From Pseudonocardia sp. EC080619-01 (GTDB taxonomy: Bacteria > Actinomycetota > Actinomycetes > Mycobacteriales > Pseudonocardiaceae), in contig NZ_CP012184.1 of NCBI RefSeq assembly GCF_001420995.1, positions 1,596,501-1,660,500 on the forward strand: a DNA stretch of 64,000 bases, given 5' to 3'. The notes under the pieces are model-generated. The model saw only the letters and a program-made list of their open reading frames with translations, searched no databases and was not told where the DNA came from. Shown here piece by piece: positions 29,381-40,100 of the stretch. The position numbers and the translations under genes are program-made. Each line of letters opens with the position of its first letter. Positions within the stretch are counted from its first letter, which is position 1.

Positions 29381-31090
29381 ATGAGCGATGCCGGCCCCAC
29401 CACCGATGCCGGGTCCCCCGCCGTCGACTTCGACCGGGACCCGTCGACGTACCGGCACTGGCAGCTGGAGATCGACCCGGAGAACCCGGCCGTCGCCCGG
29501 GTGAAGCTCGACGTCGACGAGGACGGCGGTCTCGTCCCCGGCTACGAGCTGAAGATGAACTCGTACGACCTCGGCGTCGACATCGAGCTCCACGACATCA
29601 CCCAGCGGCTCCGCTTCACCCACCCCGGTGTGAAGGCCGTGGTGCTGACCAGCGGACGCGACCGCAACTTCTGCGCCGGGGCGAACATCCGGATGCTCGC
29701 CGGGTCGCCGCACCCGTGGAAGGTGAACTTCTGCAAGTTCACCAACGAGACCCGCAACGGCATCGAGGACGCCACCGAGCACTCCGGCCAGCGCTGGATC
29801 GCCGCCCTCAACGGCACCGCCGCCGGTGGCGGCTACGAGATGGCGCTGGCCTGCGAGGACATCCTGCTGATCGACGACAACTCGTCGACGGTCGCGCTGC
29901 CCGAGGTCCCGCTGCTCGGCGTGCTGCCCGGCACCGGCGGCCTGACCCGGGTCACCGACAAGCGGAAGGTCCGCAAGGACCGCGCCGACGTCTTCGCCAC
30001 CAGGTCCGAGGGCTTCGGCGGGAAGCAGGCCGTCGAGTGGAAGCTCGTCGACGAGGTGATCCCGAAGCGGAAGTGGGACGAGACGGTCCGGGAGCGGGCC
30101 GACGCGGCCGCCGCGGCGTCGTCCCGGCTGCCCGGCGGCGCGGGGATCGAGCTGCCGCCGCTGCAGCGCACCGAGAACGACGAGGGGATCTTCTACCCGC
30201 ACGTCCGCGCGGAGTTCGACCGCGACCGCGGGCTGGTCGAGATCACCGTCGACGGGCCGGACGGCGGCGTGCCGTCGTCGCTGGAGCGGGTCTACGAGCT
30301 GGGCGCGGACTTCTGGCCGCTGGCCGTGACCCGCCAGCTCGACGACCTGGTCCTCCGGCTGCGCAGCAACGAGCTGGAGCTGGGCACCTGGATCGTCCGG
30401 ACCCGCGGCGACGTCGAGGACGCGCTGGCCTTCGAGAAGGTCATCGAGGAGTACTCGTCGTCGGACTGGCTGGTCAACGAGATCCGGCACTACTTCAAGC
30501 GCACCCTCAAGCGGCTCGACGTGACCTCGCGCTCGCTGATCGCGCTGATCGAGCCCGGCTCCTGCTTCGCCGGGGCGCTGCTGGAGCTGGCCCTGGCCTG
30601 CGACCGGCAGTACATGCTGGACGGCACGCTCGACGAGGACGACTCGGAGCAGCAGGACGAGGCCCAGATCATGCTCACGGCGTCGAACTTCGGGACGTTC
30701 CCGATGGGCAACGGCGTGACCCGGCTGGGCTCGCGGTTCCACGGCGACGACGACCACGTCGCCAAGCTCCGGCAGGAGGTGGGCCGGCGGATCGAGGCGC
30801 GCGAGGCGCTGGAGCTCGGCCTGGTCACCGACGCCCCGGACGACATCGACTGGGACGACGAGGTCCGGATCATGCTCGAGGAGCGGGCCTCGCTGTCCCC
30901 CGACGCCCTGACGGGGATGGAGGCCAACCACCGCTTCGTCGGGCCGGAGACGATGGAGAGCCGCATCTTCGGACGGCTCACCGCCTGGCAGAACTGGATC
31001 TTCGTGCGCCCGAACGCCTCCGGACCGGAGGGCGCACTGCGCAAGTACGGGACGGGCCGCAGGGCCGACTTCGACCGCAAGCGGGTGTGA
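29381..31090 (+). CDS. boxC: Benzoyl-CoA-dihydrodiol lyase (2,3-epoxybenzoyl-CoA dihydrolase)
   Basis: The 569-residue protein is of the BoxC size and pattern, a tandem crotonase fold. First half: VVLTSGRDRNFCAGANIRMLAG and AALNGTAAGGGYEMALACEDI. Second half: LIALIEPGSCFAGALLELALACDRQY. It opens the ring of 2,3-epoxybenzoyl-CoA to 3,4-dehydroadipyl-CoA semialdehyde and formate. boxB follows four bases after the stop. Confidence 0.95.
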   Translation: MSDAGPTTDAGSPAVDFDRDPSTYRHWQLEIDPENPAVARVKLDVDEDGGLVPGYELKMNSYDLGVDIELHDITQRLRFTHPGVKAVVLTSGRDRNFCAGANIRMLAGSPHPWKVNFCKFTNETRNGIEDATEHSGQRWIAALNGTAAGGGYEMALACEDILLIDDNSSTVALPEVPLLGVLPGTGGLTRVTDKRKVRKDRADVFATRSEGFGGKQAVEWKLVDEVIPKRKWDETVRERADAAAAASSRLPGGAGIELPPLQRTENDEGIFYPHVRAEFDRDRGLVEITVDGPDGGVPSSLERVYELGADFWPLAVTRQLDDLVLRLRSNELELGTWIVRTRGDVEDALAFEKVIEEYSSSDWLVNEIRHYFKRTLKRLDVTSRSLIALIEPGSCFAGALLELALACDRQYMLDGTLDEDDSEQQDEAQIMLTASNFGTFPMGNGVTRLGSRFHGDDDHVAKLRQEVGRRIEAREALELGLVTDAPDDIDWDDEVRIMLEERASLSPDALTGMEANHRFVGPETMESRIFGRLTAWQNWIFVRPNASGPEGALRKYGTGRRADFDRKRV

Positions 31091-31094
31091 AGCA

Positions 31095-32507
<1,413 letters not shown>

Positions 32508-33138
32508 GGTGCAGCAGGGCGACCCCGGCGGCGACGACGAGTGTCGTCGCCGCCCCGGGGACGCTCCCCCGCGCCAGCAGCACCGTCACCACCTCGCCGG
32601 CGGCGGCCGCCCCGGCCGTCGCCGTGCAGACCGTGAGGGACGCCGGCCGCCCGGCCGACGCCAGCAGCGCGTGCGCGAGGATCACACCGCCCACCAGGGA
32701 GGTCACCGCGCCGAACGGCACCCCGGCCACGATCCCGGCGAGGACGACGCCGAACGCCGCGGTGGCGGGTGGTTCCCAGCGGTGTGCCGGGGTGTCGTCC
32801 GCGGTGCCGCCGTACCGGATCCGCGCCTGGCCCAGGCGGTCCGCCGAGTAGCGCCAGCGCGCCCACGGCGAGTCCGGCTTCGCGACCCGGGCGACGCCGA
32901 CGATGCCGATCACCGAGACGACCGACAGCGGTGCGAGCAGGGCGATGCGGCGCTTGCCCTTGAGCCAGTGGACGGTGCCGACGGTCGTGACCAGGGTCAG
33001 CAGGGCCCCGGCCGGGACGAGGACGTCGTCGATCGGGTCGAGTCCGCCCGTCACGTCGCGCGCCGTCGTCGCATCGGTCCAGGATGCGGGTGATCCGGTG
33101 GCGCCGCGCGGCCACGGACCCGGGGCTCCGGGCCGGCG

Positions 33139-34644
33139 TCAGCCCCCGGCGGGTCCCGCCCCCGGGTCCGGCGGTGCCACGGCCGGGCACTGCACGTCCG
33201 ACCGGTCCCCCGCCACCCGGTCCGGCAGGGCACCGGTGAGCAGGTAGTCGGCCACCCGGTCGTCCACACACGACACCCCGGACAGCGACGCCGAGTGGGT
33301 GTGCCCGCCGACGCCCTCGATCAGCGACGACCCGGGGAACGTCCGGCGCGCCTGCAGCGCACCCTCGTACGGGGTGGCGCCGTCGTAGGTCTCGGAGATC
33401 AGCAGCGGTCCCTGGTCGAGGGTCCCCTCGACCGTCGCGGCCGGTCCGGGCGGCACCGGCCAGTCCCGGCAGGGCGCGTTGTACCAGGCGTTGCCCCAGG
33501 TCTCGAACGGCGCCGTCGCGTCGGTCTCCGTGTTGTCGCGCCGCCAGGTGTCCCAGTCCTGCGGGAACGGGGCGTCGGTGCACTGGGTGGCGAGGTAGAC
33601 GGCGTAGTTGTTGTCGTCGGTCGGCGACCCGGCCTGCCCGAAGGCGGCGGTGAGGGCCACGGCGTCGCCACGGGTGCCTGCGACGAACGCCTCGGCGACC
33701 GTCGTGTACTCCCCGACGTTGTACCCGGCGCGCAGGAAGATGTCGGTCCACTCCGACGAGCCGATCCGACCGCCGGCCGGCCTCGTCCGGAACTGCTCGC
33801 GCAGGTCGTAGTACCGCTTCTCGACGGCGTCGCCGGTGGTGCCGAGGTGGTAGGTGGCGTCGTTCTTCGCGACCCAGTCGAAGAACGCGCCGATGTTGCG
33901 CTCGAACGCGACGTCCTGGTTGAGGTTGCCCTGGTACCACCAGTCCCGCGGGTCGATGACGCCGTCGAGCACCATCCGGCGGACCCGGTCCGGGAACGTG
34001 CTCGCGTAGACCTGCCCGAGGTACGTGCCGTAGGAGAAGCCGTAGTAGTTGATCTGTTCGGCGCCGAGTGCCTGCCGGAGGAGGTCCATGTCACGCACCG
34101 TGTCCTCAGTGCGCAGGTGCTCCAGCAGCTCCCCGCCCTTCTCGGCGCAGGCCCGGGCGTACGCCTTCACCCGGGGCAGCCAGGCCGCCTCGGCGCCGTG
34201 CTCGGGGCGGTAGTCGGGGCGGGCGTAGCCGCCGTAGCCGGGATCGCAGCTGAGGGCGGGCCTGCTCTCGCCGACGCCGCGCGGGTCGAAGCCGATCCAG
34301 TCGTAGGCCGCGCCCGCGTCCTTCGGGACGGCCGAGCCGAGCCGGCTCAGCCCGACCCCGGGCCCACCGGGTCCGCCCGGGTTCACGAGGACGACGCCCT
34401 GGTAGCGGTCCTGCGGCACGGTGTGCCGGACCCGGGAGACCGCGAGCTGGACCGTCTCCCCGCCGGGGTCGGCGTGGTCGAGCGGGACGGTCAGGAAGCC
34501 GCACTCGGCGCCGGCCGTCGTCAGGGACGGGGTGCTGCACGGGCCCCACGCGATGGCCGGTGCGGCCGGGGCCGCGACCGCGGGCGTGGCGGTGCCGACG
34601 GCCACCCCCATCGCGACGACGAGTGACACGAGCGTCCTGCGCAC
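33139..34644 (-). CDS. Exported tripeptidyl-aminopeptidase-like hydrolase (peptidase S33 type)
   Basis: The 501-residue alpha/beta hydrolase has a signal peptide (RRTLVSLVVAMGVAVGTATPAVAAP). The catalytic triad is visible: serine in YYGFSYGTYLG, aspartate in SETYDGATPYEG and histidine in GVGGHTHS. The oxyanion region is VLVNPGGPGGPG. Streptomyces Tap/SlpD/SlpE enzymes are close in form and remove tripeptides from exported proteins. GTG 34644 with GGAGAGG eight bases upstream is favoured over GTG 34665. Confidence 0.87.
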   Translation of the reverse strand: MRRTLVSLVVAMGVAVGTATPAVAAPAAPAIAWGPCSTPSLTTAGAECGFLTVPLDHADPGGETVQLAVSRVRHTVPQDRYQGVVLVNPGGPGGPGVGLSRLGSAVPKDAGAAYDWIGFDPRGVGESRPALSCDPGYGGYARPDYRPEHGAEAAWLPRVKAYARACAEKGGELLEHLRTEDTVRDMDLLRQALGAEQINYYGFSYGTYLGQVYASTFPDRVRRMVLDGVIDPRDWWYQGNLNQDVAFERNIGAFFDWVAKNDATYHLGTTGDAVEKRYYDLREQFRTRPAGGRIGSSEWTDIFLRAGYNVGEYTTVAEAFVAGTRGDAVALTAAFGQAGSPTDDNNYAVYLATQCTDAPFPQDWDTWRRDNTETDATAPFETWGNAWYNAPCRDWPVPPGPAATVEGTLDQGPLLISETYDGATPYEGALQARRTFPGSSLIEGVGGHTHSASLSGVSCVDDRVADYLLTGALPDRVAGDRSDVQCPAVAPPDPGAGPAGG

Positions 34645-34769
34645 CGACCCCACCTCTCCGGGCACCCGGTGCCCGTCCCCCGACCGAGAGCGGTGACGTT
34701 GCCATTCGCAACGCTCAGCTCACAATCACCACGCCGGGCGGCGACACGATCGGATGAGCGGGGTTGCCG

Positions 34770-35975
34770 TCAACGGCCGCAGAGGCCACCGGTGCAGCCG
34801 GCGCAGCGCGCCCGGGGCAGCAGCGACTCGATCACGTCGGCCGCCTGCGCCGCGCCGCCCGCGGCCCGGGCGACGGCCTTCTGCTCGGCGCAGCGCCGTG
34901 CCACGTCCTCCGACGACGACACCCGCAGCACCGCCTCCCGCAGGCTCTCCGGGGTGACCTCGCCGGCAGGCAGGTGCTCGCCGACGCCGAGCCCGGCGAT
35001 CACGTCCGCGTTGCCGAACTGGTCGACGGCCTGCGGCACGGCGACCATCGGGACGCCGTGCCAGAGCCCCTCCGAGCAGCCGCCCATCCCGGCGTGCGTC
35101 ACGAACGCCGACGCCTGCGCGAGCACCGCGAGCTGCGGCACCCACTCCCGGACGACGACGTCGCCGGGGATCTCGCCGAGGTCGGCGCGGTCGACGTGCG
35201 GGCCGGTCGCGAGCACCGTCGTCCACCCGGTCCCGTGCATCGCCGCGATGCAGTCGCGCCAGAACCGTGGCCGGTCGTTGTAGGCGGAGCCGAGCGAGAC
35301 CAGCAGCAGCGGGTTCCGCGGCTTCGGCCAGAGCCCCTGGTGCGAGCGGTCGCCGATGACCGGCCCGACGAAGGTGTAGCGCTCCCGGTCGACGCGGTCC
35401 GCGTGCGGCTGCATGGCCTCCGGGATCAGCACGACCGACCGGTCCGGGCGGCCCAGGAACTCCCGGTTCCCGACGCCGGCGCCGACCTCGGCCAGCCAGG
35501 CGTCCAGCTCGGCACGCCACGCCAGCCCCTCGGGGGCGTCGAGGAACGCGAAGGCGTCGGCCATGTCCTCGGAGAACCCGTCCCAGGCGACCATGTGCGG
35601 GGCGAGCTCCACCCGGGGCAGCCCCCACACCCGGGAGAGCGCGTGCCCGGCCCATCCGCTGCCGTCGTAGCAGACGACGTCGGGGTGCTCGTACTGCAGC
35701 GCGTCGGCGATCTGCTCGTAAGCGGAACGGGCCTCGCCGGAGAACAGCCGCATCGCCTCGACCCCGCCCTCGGGCCACTGCTCGCCGCGAGCCGGGTCGG
35801 GCAGGTCGGTGCGGATCCGCAGCGCGGTCGCACCGGTGGCGGAGACCGCGTCGGCGAAACGCTCGGGAACCGGGTAGGTGACGCGGTGCCCGCGGGCGAC
35901 CAGCTCCGCCATCACCGGCAGGTTGGGGTGGACGTGGCCGTGCGCGGCGACGGTGGACATCAGGACGTGGCTCAT
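34770..35975 (-). CDS. MGT-type glycosyltransferase (GT1 family)
   Basis: The 401-residue GT-B enzyme belongs to the macrolide glycosyltransferase group. It starts SHVLMSTVAAHGHVHPNLPVMAELVARGH and has the C-terminal nucleotide-sugar box AFVTHAGMGGCSEGLWHGVP followed by PQAVDQFGNA. Such enzymes glucosylate small hydrophobic compounds and often give self-protection or detoxification. The acceptor cannot be told. It ends in a cysteine-rich tail (ARCAGCTGGLCGR) that is unusual for the family. Confidence 0.85.
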   Translation of the reverse strand: MSHVLMSTVAAHGHVHPNLPVMAELVARGHRVTYPVPERFADAVSATGATALRIRTDLPDPARGEQWPEGGVEAMRLFSGEARSAYEQIADALQYEHPDVVCYDGSGWAGHALSRVWGLPRVELAPHMVAWDGFSEDMADAFAFLDAPEGLAWRAELDAWLAEVGAGVGNREFLGRPDRSVVLIPEAMQPHADRVDRERYTFVGPVIGDRSHQGLWPKPRNPLLLVSLGSAYNDRPRFWRDCIAAMHGTGWTTVLATGPHVDRADLGEIPGDVVVREWVPQLAVLAQASAFVTHAGMGGCSEGLWHGVPMVAVPQAVDQFGNADVIAGLGVGEHLPAGEVTPESLREAVLRVSSSEDVARRCAEQKAVARAAGGAAQAADVIESLLPRARCAGCTGGLCGR

Positions 35976-36109
35976 GGCACCACCGATCCTCCCCCGCGCC
36001 GGTGCCGTCGCGCAGCCGGGTTCCTTGACCGCGCCGCCCGGCCCCGGCGAGGATCACCGCCCGTGGATCTCCTGCGCGGGCCGGCCCCGGCCCCGGCGGC
36101 CGGCGCGTA

Positions 36110-36883
36110 GTGGCCCGGCTGCGCTGCGACGTCGTCGCCGACTCCCTCGGTCTGGCCACGTCGATCACCGTCCTGCTGCCGCAGCCGTCGCGCACCCGGA
36201 TCGGCGCCGGCGTCCGCGATCCCGGCGCGCCGCCCCCGGTGCTCTACCTGCTGCACGGACTGTCCGACGACGACACGGCGTGGACCCGCTACACCGCGAT
36301 CGAGCGCTACGCCGACGAGCTCGGGCTGGCCGTCGTCATGCCGCAGGTGCACCGCAGCTTCTACACCGACCAGGCCTACGGCGGCCGGTACCGGACGTGG
36401 ATCGAGCAGGAGCTCCCCGAGCTGGTCGGCCGGTTCTTCCGGGTGTCCGGCGACCCGGACCGGACGTTCGTGGCGGGCCTGTCGATGGGCGGCTACGGCG
36501 CGCTGGGCTGGGCGCTGCGCGATCCCGGCCGGTTCGGCGCCGCCGCGTCGCTGTCGGGGGTGCTGGACATCGGCGCGCTGATCCAGGGCCCGCCGCGGGA
36601 GGAGGACCCGCGGATCTGGGACCGGATCTTCGGCGGGGACCCGGTGACGGGCACCGGCGACGACCTGTTCACGCTGGTCGACCGCCTGCCCGCGGCCGCT
36701 CCCCCGCTGTACGTCTGCGCGGGCACCGAGGACCCGCTGCACCCGCACGCGGAGCGGTTCACCCGGCACGCCCGCGCCGCCGGGATCGACGTGACCGGCC
36801 ACGACGGGCCCGGCGGGCACGAGTGGTCCTACTGGGACGCCCGGATCCGGGACGTCCTGGACTGGCTGCCGCTCCCGCGGTGA
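36110..36883 (+). CDS. Alpha/beta-hydrolase esterase (esterase D/antigen 85-like fold)
   Basis: The 257-residue protein has YLLHGLSDDDTAWTRYTAIE near the N-terminus, the nucleophile elbow VAGLSMGGYGALG, an aspartate in CAGTEDPLHPHAE and a histidine in GPGGHEWSYWD. This matches the putative esterase family PF00756 (feruloyl/acetyl esterases, S-formylglutathione hydrolase-like). There is no signal peptide, so it is cytoplasmic. GTG 36110 is taken as start. Confidence 0.82.
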   Translation: MARLRCDVVADSLGLATSITVLLPQPSRTRIGAGVRDPGAPPPVLYLLHGLSDDDTAWTRYTAIERYADELGLAVVMPQVHRSFYTDQAYGGRYRTWIEQELPELVGRFFRVSGDPDRTFVAGLSMGGYGALGWALRDPGRFGAAASLSGVLDIGALIQGPPREEDPRIWDRIFGGDPVTGTGDDLFTLVDRLPAAAPPLYVCAGTEDPLHPHAERFTRHARAAGIDVTGHDGPGGHEWSYWDARIRDVLDWLPLPR

Positions 36884-36899
36884 CCCGGGCCGCTCCCCG

Positions 36900-37316
36900 T
36901 CAGGGCAGGTCGCGGACCAGGCGGGCGGTGCCGTAGCCGCCGTGCAGGACGAGATCGGTGCCGTCGATCTCGGCGCGGTCGGCCTCGGCGATCCAGCGGG
37001 CGACCGGCACGTTCTCGCAGGCGATCATCGTGCTCATCCCGGAGGTGCCGGTGACGGCGCCGCCGGGGCCCACCGCCCAGGTGCCGCTCTGGCCGTTGCA
37101 GCCGTCGGACCCCGTCCAGGCGCCGCCGTCGGCGAACTCGGCGAACGCCCGGCCCTGCGCGGTGCCGTCGGCGGGGTACCAGCGGCCCAGCAGGTCGCCC
37201 GCGGCCGCGGGGCGGGGGCCGGGGGCGGCGCCGGACGGGCCGGCGGCGGCGTCGGCGCAGCCGGCGAGCACCAGCACGACCAGCAGCGCCGGTCCGAGCA
37301 GCATCCGTGCGGTCAT
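36900..37316 (-). CDS. META-domain lipoprotein
   Basis: The 138-residue protein has a lipoprotein signal (LLGPALLVVLVLAGCAD, Cys about 21) and a small domain with RWYPADGTAQGRAF, WTGSDGCNGQSGTW and ACENVPVARW. This resembles META/HslJ domains. ATG 37316 has GAGGAG upstream. It lies downstream of a paralogue lacking the signal peptide (next gene). Confidence 0.75.
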   Translation of the reverse strand: MTARMLLGPALLVVLVLAGCADAAAGPSGAAPGPRPAAAGDLLGRWYPADGTAQGRAFAEFADGGAWTGSDGCNGQSGTWAVGPGGAVTGTSGMSTMIACENVPVARWIAEADRAEIDGTDLVLHGGYGTARLVRDLP

Positions 37317-37354
37317 GGTTCCTCTCCTCCGTCGGCTCCCACCTCTACCGCGGT

Positions 37355-37696
37355 TCACCGGCCGGGCGCACCCCCGCGGACCATGCGGGCGAGCTCGGTG
37401 CCCGCGCCGTCGCGCAGGACCAGGACGTCACGCTCCACGACGGCCGTCGCCGCGCACTCGAACCACCGCCCGATCGGGACGTTCTCGCAGGCCATCCGGG
37501 TGGTGGGCCCGCAGGTCCCGGCGAAGGCGCCGCCGGGACCGGCCGACCAGGTGCCGCGCAGCCGGTTGCAGCCGTCGGAGCCGGTCCAGCCGCCGCCGTC
37601 GGCGAGCTCGGCGAACGCCCGGCCCTGCGCGGTGCCGTCGGCCGGGACCCAGCGGCCGGTCAGGTCAGCCGGCGTCGTCGTCACGGTGCGCGGCAC
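37355..37696 (-). CDS. META-like paralogue without signal peptide
   Basis: The 113-residue protein repeats the domain of its downstream neighbour: RWVPADGTAQGRAFAELADGGGWTGSDGCN is close to the same positions there, as is ACENVPIGRW. It lacks an export signal and overlaps the 3' end of the cupin gene by 32 bases (20 if GTG 37684 is used). It is clearly a tandem duplicate that has either lost or never had the lipoprotein leader. Confidence 0.7.
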   Translation of the reverse strand: MPRTVTTTPADLTGRWVPADGTAQGRAFAELADGGGWTGSDGCNRLRGTWSAGPGGAFAGTCGPTTRMACENVPIGRWFECAATAVVERDVLVLRDGAGTELARMVRGGAPGR

Positions 37697-38036
37697 CGAG
37701 CTCGAAGGCGGGCAGGCAGACGGCGACGTACTCGGCGCCCTCCGGGCCGGGCGAGCTGTAGCGGACCCACTCGCCCGGGGTGGTGTGCACGGCCTGGCCG
37801 GCGGCCACGGTGAGCTCGCCGCCCGCGTGCTCGACGCGCAGCTCCCCGCGCAGGACGAGGGTGTACTCGTCGAACTCGGGGGTCTGGCCGGGCTCGGCCC
37901 AGCCGGACGGGCTGCGCATGTGCGCCAGCGAGACCCGGTCGGTGCCGGTGTTCACCCGGCCGACGTGCTCGTCGATGGTCTTCGGCGGGGTGCCTGCGGC
38001 GGTGACCCGGCTCGCGTTCTCGATCAGGTTCGGCAT
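37665..38036 (-). CDS. Cupin-domain protein
   Basis: The 123-residue single-domain cupin has FDEYTLVLRGELRVEHAGGELTVAAGQAVHTTPGEWVRY, the G-rich turn and second motif of the fold. The first metal-binding histidine motif is degenerate, so metal binding is uncertain. ATG 38036. Function unknown. Confidence 0.75.
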   Translation of the reverse strand: MPNLIENASRVTAAGTPPKTIDEHVGRVNTGTDRVSLAHMRSPSGWAEPGQTPEFDEYTLVLRGELRVEHAGGELTVAAGQAVHTTPGEWVRYSSPGPEGAEYVAVCLPAFELGAAHRDDDAG

Positions 38037-38063
38037 GGCCCCATCCTCGTCACGTGGTCCGGG

Positions 38064-38303
38064 TCAGCCGTCACGGGGCGGCCGCGGTGCGGGCAGCGCC
38101 GGCCCGGGACGCCGGTCCACCGGCTCCGCCGGGAACGGTCCGCCGTGGACGGACAGGTCGATCCGGACCATCCGCGCCCGCGGGAACACCAGCCCCGTCT
38201 GGTCCGGCTCGGGCCGCAGCGGGTGCCGGTAGTGCGTGCGGACCCAGCTGCGGTTCCGCCAGTGCCCCTCGACCCTGACCACGGCCCACCTCCCGGGTGT
38301 CAC
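38064..38303 (-). CDS. Hypothetical small basic protein
   Basis: The 79-residue protein, MTPGRWAVVRVEGHWRNRSW and onwards, is rich in Arg and Pro and has no recognisable domain. GTG 38303 lies three bases beyond the ABC transporter stop in the same direction, and the cupin follows after 27 bases, so operon position supports it as a gene. Confidence is limited because the tail is low complexity. Confidence 0.5.
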   Translation of the reverse strand: MTPGRWAVVRVEGHWRNRSWVRTHYRHPLRPEPDQTGLVFPRARMVRIDLSVHGGPFPAEPVDRRPGPALPAPRPPRDG

Positions 38304-38306
38304 CCG

Positions 38307-40100
38307 TCAGGAAAGCACGGACCCCCGACGGTCGTCGTCGGTCAGGAGGCGGTGCATCCGGCGGAACAGGCCGTCGGCGGCGGCGAGCTCGGCGTGCGTG
38401 CCGGACTGCACCACCCGTCCGCGGTCGAGGACGTGGATGCGGTCCGCGGACTGCAGCGTCGACAGCCGGTGCGCGACGACGATCACGGTGCGACCGGCCG
38501 TCAGCCGTTCCAGACCGGCCATGACCAGGGACTCGGACACGGCGTCGAGCCCGGAGGTCGGCTCGTCGAGGATGACGACCGGCGCGTCGCGGGCCAGCGC
38601 GCGGGCGATCGCGACGCGCTGGCGCTGCCCGCCCGACAGCGTCGTCCCGCGCTCGGTGAGCACGGTGTCCCAGCCGTCCGGGAGGCGCTCGGCGAACTCG
38701 TCGACGTGCGCGGCGCGGCCGGCCTCGATCAGCTGCGCGCGGGTCGCGTACGGGGCGCCGAAGCGGATGTTGTCGAGGATCGTCCCGGAGAGCAGCACCG
38801 GGTCCTGCGGGACGACCGCGACCTGGTCCCGCAGGGAGCGGCCGGTGACGGTGCGGACGTCGTGCCCGTCGAGCAGCACGGCACCGGCGTCGACGTCGTG
38901 CAGCCGCAGGACCAGGCCGCCGACCGTGGACTTGCCCGCGCCGGTGGGCCCGGCCAGCGCGACGGTCTCGCCCGGCCGGGCGACGATCGACACGTCGTGC
39001 AGCACCGGGTGCGCCGGGTCGTAGCCGAACCGGACGCCGCGCAGCTCGACGTGTCCCCGCAGCCGGGGCAGCGGGCGGGCACCGGGTGCGTCGGCGACGT
39101 CCGGGACGGTGTCGAGGACCTCGCAGATCCGGTCCGCGGACGCCTGCCCCTTGCTGATCGTCGTCTGCAGCTTCGCGAGCTGCCGGACGGGCTGGTAGAG
39201 CCGCTCGTTGTAGGTGAGGAACACCAGCAGGACCCCGAGGTCCATCGACCCGTCGAGCACCCGCAGCGAGCCGGCCAGCAGCACCACCGCGCGTCCGGTG
39301 TGGACCAGCACGTCGACGACGGCGGGCAGCCGGGCGGCGTGGTCGACCCGGTGCAGGCCGGCCGCCATCCGCTCGCGGCCGTGCCCGCGGAAGCGGGACT
39401 CCGAGCGGGCCTCGCCGGCGAACGTCTTCACCAGCCGGATCGCGCCGAGCGACTCGACGGCGTGCGCGGCGACCCGGCCCTCCGCGGCGCGGGCGACCGA
39501 CGCCCAGGACTTGATGATCACCCGGTAGTGCACGAGGACGGCGTAGAGCGCCGGCCCCACGGCCAGGGACAGCAGCGCGAACGCCGGGTCCACCACCAGG
39601 GTCACCGCGACGATCCCGACCAGCAGCGTCGCGTTCGGCAGCAGCACCGACAGCACCGCCACCAGCAGCGACTGCACCGTCGAGGTGTCGGCGGTGAGCC
39701 GGTTGCCGAGGTCGCCGACGCGCTGACCGTCGTGGTAGCGCAGCGGCAGCGCCTGCAGGTGCACGAACAGCCGGTGCCGCAGGTCGGCCAGCAGCCGCTC
39801 CCCGACCCCGGCGAGCACCCGTTCCGCCCCGTAGGTCGCGGCGGCCCCCGCGGCCGCGGCCAGGCACAGCGCCAGCGCGCACGCCGCGGCCAGGCCGGCA
39901 CCGGTCCCGGTCACGGCGGCGACGGGCTCCAGCAGGTCCGGCACCCCCGCCCCGCCGAGCACCGCGTCGACGACGACGGCCAGCGGCCACGGCAGCAGCA
40001 GCGCCAGCCCGGCGGCGACGACCGTCAGCAGCCCGCCCGCGGCGAGCCGGCGGCGGTGCGGGACCAGCAGGTCCCGGAACCGCCACAGCACCGCGGTCAC
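38307..40100 (-). CDS. ABC exporter, fused membrane and ATPase domains
   Basis: The 597-residue half-transporter has six membrane helices (about residues 15-300) and a nucleotide-binding domain with Walker A ALAGPTGAGKST, the signature LSGGQRQRVAIARAL, Walker B VVILDEPTSGLD and the switch His in VIVVAHRLST. It works as a dimer and exports a lipid or drug-like substrate. Its GTG start overlaps the stop of the CHAD-NUDIX gene (GTGA). Confidence 0.9.
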   Translation of the reverse strand: MTAVLWRFRDLLVPHRRRLAAGGLLTVVAAGLALLLPWPLAVVVDAVLGGAGVPDLLEPVAAVTGTGAGLAAACALALCLAAAAGAAATYGAERVLAGVGERLLADLRHRLFVHLQALPLRYHDGQRVGDLGNRLTADTSTVQSLLVAVLSVLLPNATLLVGIVAVTLVVDPAFALLSLAVGPALYAVLVHYRVIIKSWASVARAAEGRVAAHAVESLGAIRLVKTFAGEARSESRFRGHGRERMAAGLHRVDHAARLPAVVDVLVHTGRAVVLLAGSLRVLDGSMDLGVLLVFLTYNERLYQPVRQLAKLQTTISKGQASADRICEVLDTVPDVADAPGARPLPRLRGHVELRGVRFGYDPAHPVLHDVSIVARPGETVALAGPTGAGKSTVGGLVLRLHDVDAGAVLLDGHDVRTVTGRSLRDQVAVVPQDPVLLSGTILDNIRFGAPYATRAQLIEAGRAAHVDEFAERLPDGWDTVLTERGTTLSGGQRQRVAIARALARDAPVVILDEPTSGLDAVSESLVMAGLERLTAGRTVIVVAHRLSTLQSADRIHVLDRGRVVQSGTHAELAAADGLFRRMHRLLTDDDRRGSVLS

